A DNA stretch of 64,000 nucleotides from contig MSGZ01000025.1 in assembly GCA_001940925.1 (NCBI GenBank), positions 17,008-81,007 of the forward strand, read 5' to 3'. The notes beneath the pieces are model-generated. The model was given only the letters and a program-made list of their open reading frames with translations, was not told the origin of the DNA and did not search any database. The DNA is from Ruminococcus sp. Phil11. Its GTDB lineage: Bacteria; Bacillota; Clostridia; Oscillospirales; Ruminococcaceae. The translations under genes and the position numbers were made by a program. Below are positions 25,396 through 34,023 of this stretch, one piece after another (position 1 is the first letter of the stretch; each line of letters begins with the position of its first letter).

Positions 25396-25418
25396 AAGGC
25401 CGGCGTGCGACCGGCCTT
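25396..25418 (+). other. Leader hairpin between the two iron boxes
   Basis: AAGGCCGG (25396-25403) pairs with CCGGCCTT (25411-25418), followed by GCTTTA. It resembles a weak terminator or attenuator inside the feo leader. Confidence 0.6.
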
Positions 25419-25434
25419 GCTTTATGGAATAAAA

Positions 25435-25450
25435 GTTAGCTAAACCTAAC
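25435..25450 (+). promoter_or_regulatory. Iron box 2 (DtxR/IdeR-type operator)
   Basis: GTTAG-N6-CTAAC, the same core and spacing as box 1, placed about 75 bp downstream of the -10 box and just upstream of the feoA ribosome site. A bound repressor here would block elongation rather than initiation. Confidence 0.72.
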
Positions 25451-25476
25451 CTATCGGAGATTTGCGGAGGGTGCAT

Positions 25477-25698
25477 ATGAATACACTGAAAGATACGCCG
25501 GTCGGCGCAACGGTCACCGTGAAAAAGCTGCACGGCGAGGGCGCGATCAAACGCCGGATCATGGACATGGGTATGACAAAGGGCACTGCTGTGACAGTCA
25601 GAAAGGTTGCGCCGCTGGGCGATCCGCTGGAGCTGACCGTCCGCGGATATGAGCTGAGCCTCAGAAAAGCCGATGCGGCAATGATCGAGGTCGAGTAA
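25477..25698 (+). CDS. feoA: Ferrous iron transport protein A
   Basis: 73 residues forming an SH3-like FeoA domain: TVKKLHGEGAIKRRIMDMGM near residue 17 and VRKVAPLGDPLELTVRG near 40 are typical. It is a small cytoplasmic protein needed for FeoB activity. A GGAGGG ribosome site lies before ATG 25477. FeoB follows after 20 bp. Confidence 0.93.
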   Translation: MNTLKDTPVGATVTVKKLHGEGAIKRRIMDMGMTKGTAVTVRKVAPLGDPLELTVRGYELSLRKADAAMIEVE

Positions 25699-25718
25699 TT
25701 CATCAGGAGGTGTCAATC

Positions 25719-28211
25719 ATGGCGGATCTGCGCATTGCTCTTGCGGGCAATCCGAACAGCGGCAAGACCACGCTGTTCAATGCGCTGACCGGTTCCAATC
25801 AGTATGTGGGCAACTGGCCGGGCGTGACGGTCGAAAAGAAAGAGGGCAAATTAAAGCAGCGGGACGGCGTGACCGTCACCGATCTGCCGGGCATTTACTC
25901 GCTGTCGCCGTATACGCTGGAGGAGGTCGTCGCGCGGAATTATCTGATCGGCGAGCGGCCTGACGCGATCCTCAATCTCGTGGACGGCACGAATCTGGAA
26001 CGCAATCTTTATCTGACGACGCAGCTGATCGAACTCGGCATTCCGGTCGTCATCGCGATCAACATGATGGACGTCGTCCGCAAGCGCGGCGACGAGATCC
26101 ATATCCCGCAGCTTTCCAAGGCACTCGGCTGCAGGATCGTCGAGATCTCCGCGCTGAAGGGCGACAATGTACTGACGGCTGCGGATGCGGCGATCGAGGC
26201 GGCAAAAGCGGGCAAGCCCGTGCTGACGCATTCGTTCTCCGGTGCCGTCGAGCACGCGATCGCGCATATTGAAGAAGCCGCCGTGCATGATATGCCGGAG
26301 GAGCAGCAGCGATGGTTCGCGATCAAGCTGTTTGAGCGCGACGAGAAGGCAATCAAACAGCTTGGCCTCTCCGAGGAAACGCTTTCGCATATTGAAAAGG
26401 ATATTCAGGCGGCGGAGCAGGAAATGGATGATGAGGCGGAAGCGATCATCATCAACGAACGGTATAATTATATTGCGCAGGTGATCCGCTCCGCCTATGT
26501 CCGGAAGGACGAGGGCAAGCGGTCTGTCTCCGACAGGATCGACGGCATCGTCACGAACCGCTGGCTCGGCCTGCCGGTCTTTGCGGCGATCATGTTCCTT
26601 GTGTATTATGTTGCGATGATCTCGGTCGGCGCTGCCGCAACGGACTGGGCAAACAACGGCCTGTTCGGCGACGGCTTTCATCTGTTCGGCATCGGCTCGA
26701 AACAGTATGAAGCTGCCGTGACGGATTACGGCGATACGGATGCAATCATCTCCGGACTGCTGGACAGTGCCGCTGCAAACGGCATCCCGACGGATGCCGC
26801 GGAAACGGCGGCCGACAACGTACAGAAAAACGCCGCTTCTGCTGCCGAATCGTTGCGGGCGGTCGCATCGCAGTATACGGCGGACGGCGCAGTACTTTCC
26901 TATCAGACGACGGATGAAGAAACGCTTGCCGTCACCGAAAAGACCGCATCTGCTTCGGAAATCGGTCAGGCAATTGACCGGTTCACGGCGAACGGCGGCG
27001 TTGTCGATCCGGCGAAATACGGCCGGTGGATCCCCGGCATTCCGGTGCTGATCGGGCGGCTGCTCGACCGCGTCGGCTGTGCGGACTGGCTCCGCAGTCT
27101 CATCCTCGACGGCATCGTCGCGGGCGTCGGCGCGGTGCTCGGATTCGTCCCGCAGATGCTCGTGCTGTTCTTCATGCTGTCGTTCCTCGAAGCCTGCGGC
27201 TATATGTCGCGCATTGCATTCGTGCTCGACCGGCTGTTCCGGAAATTCGGGCTCTCCGGCAAATCGTTCATCCCGATCCTCGTCGGAACGGGCTGCGGTG
27301 TCCCCGGTATCATGGCTTCCCGCACAATTGAAAATGTCCGCGACCGCCGCATGACGATCATGACGACAACCTTTATTCCCTGCGGGGCAAAGGTACCGCT
27401 GATCGCACTGATCGCGGGTGCTGTTTTCGGCGGCTCGGCATGGATCGCGACCTCTGCTTATTTCCTCGGTATGGCGGCGATCATTGTATCCGGCGTCATC
27501 CTGAAAAAGACGAAGCTCTTTGCCGGTGATCCGTCTCCGTTTGTCATGGAGATGCCTGCATATCATATGCCGATGCTGAGCAATCTGCTCCGGACGGTCT
27601 GGGATCGCGGCTGGTCGTTCATCAAAAAGGCGGGCACCGTGATCCTGCTCTGCACGGTCGTGCTCTGGTTCCTGTCCCGCTTCGGGACGGTGAACGGCAC
27701 GTTCGGAATGCTCGGTGCGGATCAGATGGACCGCTCGATGCTTGCGGCTTTCGGCAAGGCGATCGCATGGGTGTTTGCACCGCTCGGCTGGGGCACATGG
27801 CAGGCGGCTGTCGCCTCGCTGACCGGACTGGTCGCAAAGGAGAACATCGTCAGTACGCTGGGCGTGCTGTACGGCAGTGAGGGCTCCGCGTATGCGGCGG
27901 TCAGCAGCGTATTCAGCAAGGCGGCGGCGTATTCCTTCCTCGCGTTCAATCTGCTCTGCGCGCCGTGCTTTGCCGCGATCGGCGCGATCCGGCGCGAGAT
28001 GAACAGCCCCAAGTGGACGCTGTTCGCGATCGGTTATCAGTGCGGGTTTGCGTATCTGACCGCGTTTGTCTGCAATCAGCTCGGGGCGGTGCTGATCCCC
28101 GGTGCGGAAACCAGTGCCCTCGGGATTCTGCTTTCCGCGGTGATCCTTGTGTTTGCCGGCTATATGCTGTTCCGGCAGGATCCGAATGCGGCGAAGCGTG
28201 CGAAAAAATGA
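25719..28211 (+). CDS. feoB: Ferrous iron transporter B
   Basis: 830 residues. N-terminal G domain with G1 GNPNSGKTT, G3 DLPGIYSL and G4 NMMD; a helical GDI-like linker; then the membrane part, with the Gate motifs VGTGCGVPGIM near residue 525 and CGAKVPLIALIAG near 555. A Ser/Ala-rich soluble insertion at about 335-425 is larger than in most FeoB proteins. It moves Fe(II) across the cytoplasmic membrane. AGGAGG (25705-25710) selects ATG 25719. Confidence 0.95.
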   Translation: MADLRIALAGNPNSGKTTLFNALTGSNQYVGNWPGVTVEKKEGKLKQRDGVTVTDLPGIYSLSPYTLEEVVARNYLIGERPDAILNLVDGTNLERNLYLTTQLIELGIPVVIAINMMDVVRKRGDEIHIPQLSKALGCRIVEISALKGDNVLTAADAAIEAAKAGKPVLTHSFSGAVEHAIAHIEEAAVHDMPEEQQRWFAIKLFERDEKAIKQLGLSEETLSHIEKDIQAAEQEMDDEAEAIIINERYNYIAQVIRSAYVRKDEGKRSVSDRIDGIVTNRWLGLPVFAAIMFLVYYVAMISVGAAATDWANNGLFGDGFHLFGIGSKQYEAAVTDYGDTDAIISGLLDSAAANGIPTDAAETAADNVQKNAASAAESLRAVASQYTADGAVLSYQTTDEETLAVTEKTASASEIGQAIDRFTANGGVVDPAKYGRWIPGIPVLIGRLLDRVGCADWLRSLILDGIVAGVGAVLGFVPQMLVLFFMLSFLEACGYMSRIAFVLDRLFRKFGLSGKSFIPILVGTGCGVPGIMASRTIENVRDRRMTIMTTTFIPCGAKVPLIALIAGAVFGGSAWIATSAYFLGMAAIIVSGVILKKTKLFAGDPSPFVMEMPAYHMPMLSNLLRTVWDRGWSFIKKAGTVILLCTVVLWFLSRFGTVNGTFGMLGADQMDRSMLAAFGKAIAWVFAPLGWGTWQAAVASLTGLVAKENIVSTLGVLYGSEGSAYAAVSSVFSKAAAYSFLAFNLLCAPCFAAIGAIRREMNSPKWTLFAIGYQCGFAYLTAFVCNQLGAVLIPGAETSALGILLSAVILVFAGYMLFRQDPNAAKRAKK

Positions 28212-28225
28212 AAGCAGGTGAGACT

Positions 28226-28414
28226 GTGCTGAACTGGCTTCGGGAAAATGCCGGAACGATCGCGGTGATGCTGGTGCTGTTCGCGGTCATTGCGGCGATC
28301 ATCCGGTATCTGATCCGAGAGAAGCGCAGCGGGAAAGGCTGCTGCGGAAACTGTCAGGGCTGTGCGATGCACGGGAATTGCAGCGCCCAAAACAATCCTA
28401 ACACACGCCGCTAA
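28226..28414 (+). CDS. FeoB-associated Cys-rich membrane protein
   Basis: About 62 residues: one hydrophobic span (GTIAVMLVLFAVIAAIIRYL), then a basic stretch and a cysteine cluster GCCGNCQGCAMHGNC. This matches the small FeoB-associated Cys-rich membrane protein found behind Firmicute feoB genes. A GTG at 28226 is favoured by AGGTGAG four bases upstream; an ATG at 28208 overlapping the feoB stop would add six residues. The 3' end lies inside a dispersed repeat copy, so the last ten residues may be repeat-derived. Confidence 0.82.
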   Translation: MLNWLRENAGTIAVMLVLFAVIAAIIRYLIREKRSGKGCCGNCQGCAMHGNCSAQNNPNTRR

Positions 28415-28462
28415 AGCGGCTTCTGCGGCGTGTTTTCTCCCAGTGCTGAAGCCCGCCGACAG
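28386..28462 (-). repeat. Dispersed composite repeat, partial copy C
   Basis: On the minus strand: TGTCGGCGGGCTTCAGCACT, GGGAGAAAACACGCCGC, the palindrome GCCGCTTTAGCGGC, then GGATTGTTTTGGG. These are the central blocks of copies A and B. It overlaps the last codons of the small Feo gene. Confidence 0.8.
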
Positions 28463-28641
28463 CAAACCGGTAACCCTTATTTCGGTGAATAGTGAATGAT
28501 GAATAGTGAAAAGTGAATCGTGATTTATCGGGAGATGACCCCATTCACAGCGCATAAACGAAACGATACGCAAAGCTGAAAACGCCCAACAGACAAAGGG
28601 ATGCGGTGCGCCCCAAGAGAGGGGAGAGATAAGGAAAGAGA

Positions 28642-28695
28642 GCGCGCACGTTTCGCAAAGCGAAACTGCGCGGTTTGCCTTCGGCAAACGCGCGC
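28642..28695. repeat. Cloverleaf-like palindrome (outer stem with two inner hairpins)
   Basis: GCGCGC (28642-28647) can pair with GCGCGC (28690-28695). Between them are two perfect 7-bp hairpins, GTTTCGC-AAA-GCGAAAC (28650-28666) and GTTTGCC-TTC-GGCAAAC (28673-28689). Three nested, perfectly paired stems in 54 bases are unlikely by chance. Confidence 0.75.
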
Positions 28696-28940
28696 CCCGC
28701 GCCCAGCTAAATCATACAACCGGACATAAGGATAAAGCGAGAATGCTAAAAGGCACACAACAACTGCAATATTCAATTTTCAAGATTCCAAAGCGCATCC
28801 TGTCTTCGGCGTTCCCGGAAACGAATCGACCCCAATGACGACGCCCGGTCTGCTCACATGCCGGCGCATTCCGGCTCCGGAACCCCGGATGCCCGCAAAT
28901 GCCCGTATCGCTCTCTGCATAGCGCGCAGAAACACGGAAA

Positions 28941-28967
28941 AGTTGCACGTTTCGGTGCAACTTTTTT
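28941..28967 (+). terminator. Terminator-like hairpin without an obvious upstream gene
   Basis: AGTTGCAC (28941-28948) and GTGCAACT (28955-28962) followed by TTTTT. It may end read-through from the feo operon or an unannotated RNA. Confidence 0.7.
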
Positions 28968-29243
28968 GTTTTTGGCGATGATAGCACAGTGTTTCGGAGA
29001 TGAAAATACACGATCCTTTGTTCGGTGCTCCTGAATGGCGGACGGTTAAGAACACACGATGCTGTCACTTAATATATGCTATGGAAAAATATTTGATAAT
29101 TGTATCGGCGTTCGGTTCGGGAAACCGGTGCTTGTCCCCGGAAAAACGGCGTTTTCCCTTTTGATTCTCCGGAATCGTCCTGCAAATGCCTCTCGCAATG
29201 CCGGAAAAGATTTCATGCAATATCACAAAAATCTGAATGCCGA

Positions 29244-29272
29244 TTGACTTTCAGCACGATTTATGATATACT
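29244..29272 (+). promoter_or_regulatory. Sigma-A promoter of ppa
   Basis: TTGACT (29244-29249), 17 bp, TATACT (29267-29272). Confidence 0.82.
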
Positions 29273-29325
29273 GAAGATGTCCGATACACCTCATCTCGAT
29301 ACACAGTGCAGGAAAGGTTGATTTG

Positions 29326-29856
29326 ATGAATATCTGGCATAATATAAACCCGAAACGCATCACGCCTGACGACTTTGTGGCCGTTGTCGAGATCCCGAAA
29401 GGGAGTAAAAATAAATATGAGCTGGACAAGGAGACAGGTCTGCTTCAACTGGACCGCATTTTGCATACTTCCACGCATTATCCCGCAAACTACGGGCTGA
29501 TCCCGCGTACCTATGCGGACGACAATGACCCTCTGGATGTGCTGGTGCTCTGCTCCGAGACGCTCTTTCCCATGACGCTGGTTCGCTGTTATCCGATCGG
29601 CGTCATTCGTATGCTCGATCAGGGTCACCGGGACGACAAGATCATTGCGATCCCGTTCGATGATCCGAATTACAACAGCTATCACGATATCGCGGATCTT
29701 CCGCCGCATATCGTCGAGGAAATGGTGCATTTCTTCTCCGTCTACAAGGAGCTCGAGAAGAAATCGACAGCAGTGGATGAGTTCGGAGACGCCGATGCAG
29801 CCCGGGAAATCATCCGCGCGGATATTGACCGCTATGTGGAATACTTCTGCAAATGA
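29326..29856 (+). CDS. ppa: Inorganic pyrophosphatase (family I)
   Basis: 176 residues with the soluble family I signature: VVEIPKGSKNKYE near residue 20, the Asp-rich metal site DDNDPLDVLVL near 65, and a third cluster at LDQGHRDDKIIAIP near 95. It hydrolyses pyrophosphate to phosphate in the cytoplasm. The next gene, prs, makes AMP rather than pyrophosphate, but PRPP-using reactions release it, so the pairing is sensible. A GGAAAGG ribosome site lies 8 bp before ATG 29326. Confidence 0.95.
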   Translation: MNIWHNINPKRITPDDFVAVVEIPKGSKNKYELDKETGLLQLDRILHTSTHYPANYGLIPRTYADDNDPLDVLVLCSETLFPMTLVRCYPIGVIRMLDQGHRDDKIIAIPFDDPNYNSYHDIADLPPHIVEEMVHFFSVYKELEKKSTAVDEFGDADAAREIIRADIDRYVEYFCK

Positions 29857-29928
29857 CCGAAGGACGATACAGCCTGCCGCATAAGGGCTGACTGTAAAAA
29901 ATGAGGAATGGAAAGGAAGTACCGGATT

Positions 29929-31083
29929 ATGTCTGCTGCTGCTGCTACTGATGAGCTTTATCACAACCGAAAGAGCGTTGCCCCGCTCGGGATCATTGCG
30001 ATGCCCGGCGCGGAACAGCTCGCTGAAAAGGTCAACAGCTACCTCGTTGCATGGGCAAACGAAAACGGCTTTCCGGATGAAAGCTATCTGATCGAATGTG
30101 AATGCCCGCGCTTCGCCTCCGGTGACGGAAAGGGACTCATCAAGTCCACGATCCGCGGCCTGGATCTGTTCATTGTCATTGATGTCGGCAATTACAGCAT
30201 CCAGTACAAAATGTTCGACAAGGTCAACTGCATGTCCCCGGACGACCACTATCAGGATCTCAAGCGCATTATTCAGGCGGCCTCCGGCAAGGCGCACCGC
30301 CTCAACATCATCATGCCGCTCCTTTACGGCGGCAGACAGCACCGCAGAAATTACCGTGAATCCCTTGACTGTGCCTGTGCCCTGCAGGAGCTTCAGGCCA
30401 TGGGCGTTGACAATATCATTACCTTTGACGCGCACGATCCCCGCGTGAACAATGCCGTTCCGCTCATGGGCATCGACAACGTGATCCCGTCCTATCAGGT
30501 TCTGAAAACCATGTTAAAGACCTTCCCCGACCTTGATATGTCGCCGGAGAAGTTCATGGTCATCAGCCCGGATGAGGGCGCACTCGGCAGAAACATGTAC
30601 TACGCGACCATGCTGGGCGTCAATCTCGGCATGTTCTATAAGCGCAGAGACTACTCCCGCGTCGTGGACGGCAAGAACCCGATCGTCGCACATGAGTATC
30701 TCGGCAATCCGGTCGAGGGCAAGACCGTGTTCGTCGCTGACGACATCATCGCGTCCGGCGGCTCGATGCTCGACCTTGCACAGAACCTTAAGTCCCGCGG
30801 CGCATCCTGCATGATCGCTTATGCGACCTACGGTCTGTTCACACACGGTCTGGAGCAGTTCGACAAGGCCTATGCGGACGGCACGCTTGATGCCGTGTTC
30901 GGCACGAACCTGACCTACCGTATGCCGGAGCTGCTGAAGCGCGAATGGTTCCATGAGGTCGATGTTTCCAAGTACGCGGCCTACTTCATTGCGGCGATCA
31001 ATCACGATGTTTCCATTACCACGGTCATCAATCCGCACGACAAGATCCAGGCACTGCTCGAAAAGCAGCGCGCTGCAAAATAA
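29929..31083 (+). CDS. prs: Ribose-phosphate pyrophosphokinase
   Basis: 384 residues, longer than the usual 315. Both phosphoribosyltransferase-like halves are present. The catalytic flexible-loop region RQHRRNYRES near residue 143, the VDNIITFDAHDPRV metal/substrate loop, and the PRPP-binding loop VFVADDIIASGGSM near 270 are clear. It makes PRPP from ribose-5-phosphate and ATP. The extra length comes from N- and C-terminal extensions and short insertions, as seen in the long Prs class of Clostridia. ATG 29929 follows GAAAGGAAG. It is likely co-transcribed with ppa (72-bp gap, no terminator). Confidence 0.93.
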   Translation: MSAAAATDELYHNRKSVAPLGIIAMPGAEQLAEKVNSYLVAWANENGFPDESYLIECECPRFASGDGKGLIKSTIRGLDLFIVIDVGNYSIQYKMFDKVNCMSPDDHYQDLKRIIQAASGKAHRLNIIMPLLYGGRQHRRNYRESLDCACALQELQAMGVDNIITFDAHDPRVNNAVPLMGIDNVIPSYQVLKTMLKTFPDLDMSPEKFMVISPDEGALGRNMYYATMLGVNLGMFYKRRDYSRVVDGKNPIVAHEYLGNPVEGKTVFVADDIIASGGSMLDLAQNLKSRGASCMIAYATYGLFTHGLEQFDKAYADGTLDAVFGTNLTYRMPELLKREWFHEVDVSKYAAYFIAAINHDVSITTVINPHDKIQALLEKQRAAK

Positions 31084-31091
31084 CTGACAGG

Positions 31092-31134
31092 CATCCGGTA
31101 TTGCAGTGACGCAGTACCGGATGTATATTTTATT
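31092..31134 (+). terminator. Intrinsic terminator of ppa-prs
   Basis: CATCCGGTA (31092-31100) and TACCGGATG (31115-31123), with an inner TGC/GCA pairing, then TATATTTTATTT. Confidence 0.8.
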
Positions 31135-31327
31135 TGAAATATTACATTAAATGTTTATTCAGGATTATCTTGCGATGAGAACGGAGATGCGAAAAAAAGA
31201 TAAATCGAATATAAAATTAGTTAATACTGTTTCAGTTCTGTTTAAGGTTGATATGGCATGATATAGACAGAGAGAGCACTATGCTCCGTACATTCCATGC
31301 GTTATGATTCAGAAGGGGGTATCAGGT

Positions 31328-33970
31328 ATGATACAAAAGACATGCCGCCGCGCTGCTGCGGCGGGACTCAGTGTGATGCTTGCAGCAGGTGCGTTTTCCG
31401 CACTGCCGTCTTTCTCCGTGCTTGCTGCGGGCAGCATCGTCATCAATGAGGTCTGCACCAAGAACACGACGGTCGCAGCACCGGACGGTCAGTTCTACGA
31501 TTATGTGGAACTCTACAACACAAGCGGTTCTTCGGTCAATGTCGGCGGCTTCGGCATCTCCGATGACGAAGCAAATCCGATGCGCTACACGATTCCGGCC
31601 GGCACGACCATTGCCGGCAACGGCTATCTGACCGTTTACTGCGGCGTCAGCGAGGGCGGAAGCGTCAAGGGCGCAGACTTCGGCCTTTCCAAGGACGGCG
31701 AGCAGGTTATGCTCTCCAATTCCAACGGCGGCCTGCTGGAAACTGCGGACGTTCCCGCACTCGCGGATGATACCGCATTCGGCAGAGTCCCGGACGGCAG
31801 CGAGACCTTCGCGGTTCTGAACAAGCTGACCCCGGGCAGCACCAATTCTGCCGGCGCGATCGAGCAGATCATCGTTCCGGAGCCGACCTTCTCGCAGGAC
31901 AGCGGCTTCTATTCCAGCGGCTTCAATCTGACGCTGAGCGGTCAGTCCGGCGCGTCGATCTACTACACGCTCGACGGCAGCGATCCGACGACCTCCTCTA
32001 CCCGGTATTCCGGTGCGATCCAGGTCTATGACAAATCCTCTGAGGCGAATGTTTATTCCGCGATTACCGATATCGCAGACGGCTACACGGCTCCGGCCAA
32101 TCCCGTTGACAAGGCGATGATCGTCCGCGCGATCGCAGTCGATGCAAGCGGCAATGTCTCCGATATCGCAACCAAGACCTACTTCATCGGCTATACGCAG
32201 AACGATTACGCGATGAATATGCGCGTCATCTCGCTGGTCTCCGATCCGGACAATCTCTTTGACGACGAAAAGGGCATTTACGTCAAGGGCAAGATCTACC
32301 GCGAATCCGGCGGCGGCGGAATGGTGATGTTCGGCGGCGGCAATCATCCTGCAAACTATACGCAGGAAGGCAGAGAGTGGGAGCGCCCTGCTCACATCAC
32401 CGTCTTTGAAAAGGGCAAGGCGACCTATTCCGCAGGCGTCGGCATCCGGATGCACGGTGCATGGACCCGTGCGGCCGCACAGAAGAGCTTTAACCTCTAT
32501 GCACGCGCCGATTACGGCACCGCAAAGCTCGATTACGATTTCTTCAACGGTCAGCTCACCAACATCAACGGCAAGGTCATTGATTCCTTTGACAAGATCA
32601 CGCTCCGCAACGGCGGAAATGACGATAAGACCAAGATCCGCGACCGCCTGAATCAGGAAATGGTCGGTGACCGTGCATACGGCACACAGGCACAGACGGA
32701 ATGCGTCGTCTTCCTCGACGGCGAGTTCTGGGGCACCTACAACATCGTTGAGAAGATCGGCAAGGAGTACATCGCCGATCACTACAAGGTCAAGCAGGGC
32801 AGCGTCTGCATGATCAAGACCGATGAGCTTGCTGACGGTACCGATCAGGGTCTGGCAGATTATGAGGAGCTCAAGCGGCTGGCGACCTCCGCTAATTACA
32901 GTGACGCAGGCGTCTACGATCAGTTTGAAGCACTGATGGACCTCGAAAGCCTCGCTGACTACTTCGCGACGGAGCTGATCGTCGGCAACAGCGACTTCGG
33001 CAACAATAACTACGCACTCTGGAAAACAGAGGTCGTCGATCCGAACAAGCCCTATGCGGACGGCAGATGGCGCTTCATCCTGTTCGATACCGAATACTGC
33101 GCAGGTCTCTACGGCCAGAGCAATGCAAGCACCAATGCGATCAACTCCCTGCGCTCGAAGAACACATGGATCACCAAGCTGTTCTTCGGCCTGCTCGAGA
33201 ACAACGAGCAGTTCCGCACCATGTTCCTGACCTGCTACAACGACCAGTGCGATAACTGCTATCAGGCATCCAAGGTCGTGCAGCGGATCAACCAGCTCGA
33301 ATCTGTCTATCAGACCTCGATGATCGCGACGCTGGAGCGTTTCTCCATGCAGCCGGATAACGGCGGCTGGGGCGGCTTCAACATGGGCGACTTCAATATG
33401 GGCGACTTCAATATGGGCGATTTCAATATGGGCGATTTCAACATGGGCGATTTCAACATGGGCGACTTCAACATGGGCGACTGGGCCGGTCAGCAGCAGG
33501 GTGCTGCGTACGGTCAGGGTGCCGAGGCGGGTCAGCAGCCTGGTGCAGGCGGCTGGCAGCAGGGCGGCTGGCAGCAGCCCGGTGCGGGCGCACAGCAGCC
33601 CGGAGCCGGTCAGCAGCCGGGAGCCGGTGCTCAGCAGCCCGGCGGCGCATGGCAGCCCGGTGCAGGTCAGCAGCCGGTTTCTTCAGAGCCGGTCGATTAT
33701 ACCGAGATGTTCAAGAATGAGGTCGAGAAGATCCGCACATTCTGGAACTCCCGCGCGGAAAATGCCAAGACCCAGATGACCTCGTTCCTCAGCGGCAAGA
33801 CCACGACCGCAACCGGCGCATTCACCAAGACCGATGTGCAGCGGCTGCAGAGCTATCTGCTGAAGAAGGGTACGCTCTCCGATGCGAACGCGAAGAAGTA
33901 TGACCTCGACAACTCCCAGACCATTACGGTCAAGGATCTCAGTCTGCTGAAAAAGCGCGTGCTCGGATAA
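31328..33970 (+). CDS. Secreted CotH-family protein with lamin-tail domain, repeat linker and degenerate dockerin
   Basis: 880 residues. Signal peptide 1-33; lamin-tail (LTD) domain at about 34-150 (IVINEVCTKNTT start); chitobiase-type CHB_HEX beta domain at about 200-290 (YYTLDGSDPTTS); CotH domain at about 300-650 (GIRMHGAWTRAAAQKSFNLY; WRFILFDTEYCAG metal-binding Asp); seven exact FNMGD repeats then a Gly/Gln/Pro-rich linker to about 785; a C-terminal dockerin-like pair whose second calcium loop (DLDNSQTITVKD) is intact and whose first is not. CotH proteins are protein kinases in Bacillus spores; dockerin-linked forms are known in R. flavefaciens. AAGGGGG 8 bp upstream selects 31328. Confidence 0.9.
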   Translation: MIQKTCRRAAAAGLSVMLAAGAFSALPSFSVLAAGSIVINEVCTKNTTVAAPDGQFYDYVELYNTSGSSVNVGGFGISDDEANPMRYTIPAGTTIAGNGYLTVYCGVSEGGSVKGADFGLSKDGEQVMLSNSNGGLLETADVPALADDTAFGRVPDGSETFAVLNKLTPGSTNSAGAIEQIIVPEPTFSQDSGFYSSGFNLTLSGQSGASIYYTLDGSDPTTSSTRYSGAIQVYDKSSEANVYSAITDIADGYTAPANPVDKAMIVRAIAVDASGNVSDIATKTYFIGYTQNDYAMNMRVISLVSDPDNLFDDEKGIYVKGKIYRESGGGGMVMFGGGNHPANYTQEGREWERPAHITVFEKGKATYSAGVGIRMHGAWTRAAAQKSFNLYARADYGTAKLDYDFFNGQLTNINGKVIDSFDKITLRNGGNDDKTKIRDRLNQEMVGDRAYGTQAQTECVVFLDGEFWGTYNIVEKIGKEYIADHYKVKQGSVCMIKTDELADGTDQGLADYEELKRLATSANYSDAGVYDQFEALMDLESLADYFATELIVGNSDFGNNNYALWKTEVVDPNKPYADGRWRFILFDTEYCAGLYGQSNASTNAINSLRSKNTWITKLFFGLLENNEQFRTMFLTCYNDQCDNCYQASKVVQRINQLESVYQTSMIATLERFSMQPDNGGWGGFNMGDFNMGDFNMGDFNMGDFNMGDFNMGDFNMGDWAGQQQGAAYGQGAEAGQQPGAGGWQQGGWQQPGAGAQQPGAGQQPGAGAQQPGGAWQPGAGQQPVSSEPVDYTEMFKNEVEKIRTFWNSRAENAKTQMTSFLSGKTTTATGAFTKTDVQRLQSYLLKKGTLSDANAKKYDLDNSQTITVKDLSLLKKRVLG
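33377..33481 (+). repeat. Seven tandem 15-bp units (FNMGD)
   Basis: TTCAA(C/T)ATGGGCGA(C/T) repeats exactly seven times in frame. Units differ only at third positions, so the array expands in whole codons and is a likely site of length variation. Confidence 0.93.
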
Positions 33971-33986
33971 TAAGATCAAACAAAAC

Positions 33987-34018
33987 AACAACCGGAGGCG
34001 GGGACGTCTCCGGTTGTT
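33987..34018. terminator. Bidirectional terminator
   Basis: 11-bp stem AACAACCGGAG/CTCCGGTTGTT (33987-33997, 34008-34018) between convergent genes. T-rich flanks occur on both strands. Confidence 0.88.
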
Positions 34019-34023
34019 TGTGT

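Larger units (their letters stand above)
28463..29243. other. Gene-free interval with low-complexity repeats and palindromes
   Basis: No supported gene. It holds a GTGAATAGTGAATGATGAAT-type low-complexity tract (28483-28518), the cloverleaf-like palindrome at 28642-28695, a terminator-like hairpin at 28941-28967, and weak open frames on both strands that lack ribosome sites. The last third (28970-29243) is AT-rich and ends at the ppa promoter. Confidence 0.6.

Noticed and set aside
28780..29055. Minus-strand frame of 91 residues in the gene-free interval
   Set aside because: It crosses a terminator-like hairpin, has no ribosome site and no protein-like pattern.
33377..33481. Short direct repeats as a CRISPR or origin iteron array
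   Set aside because: Units are contiguous 15-bp codon repeats (FNMGD) with third-position variation only; no spacers, no replication gene nearby.
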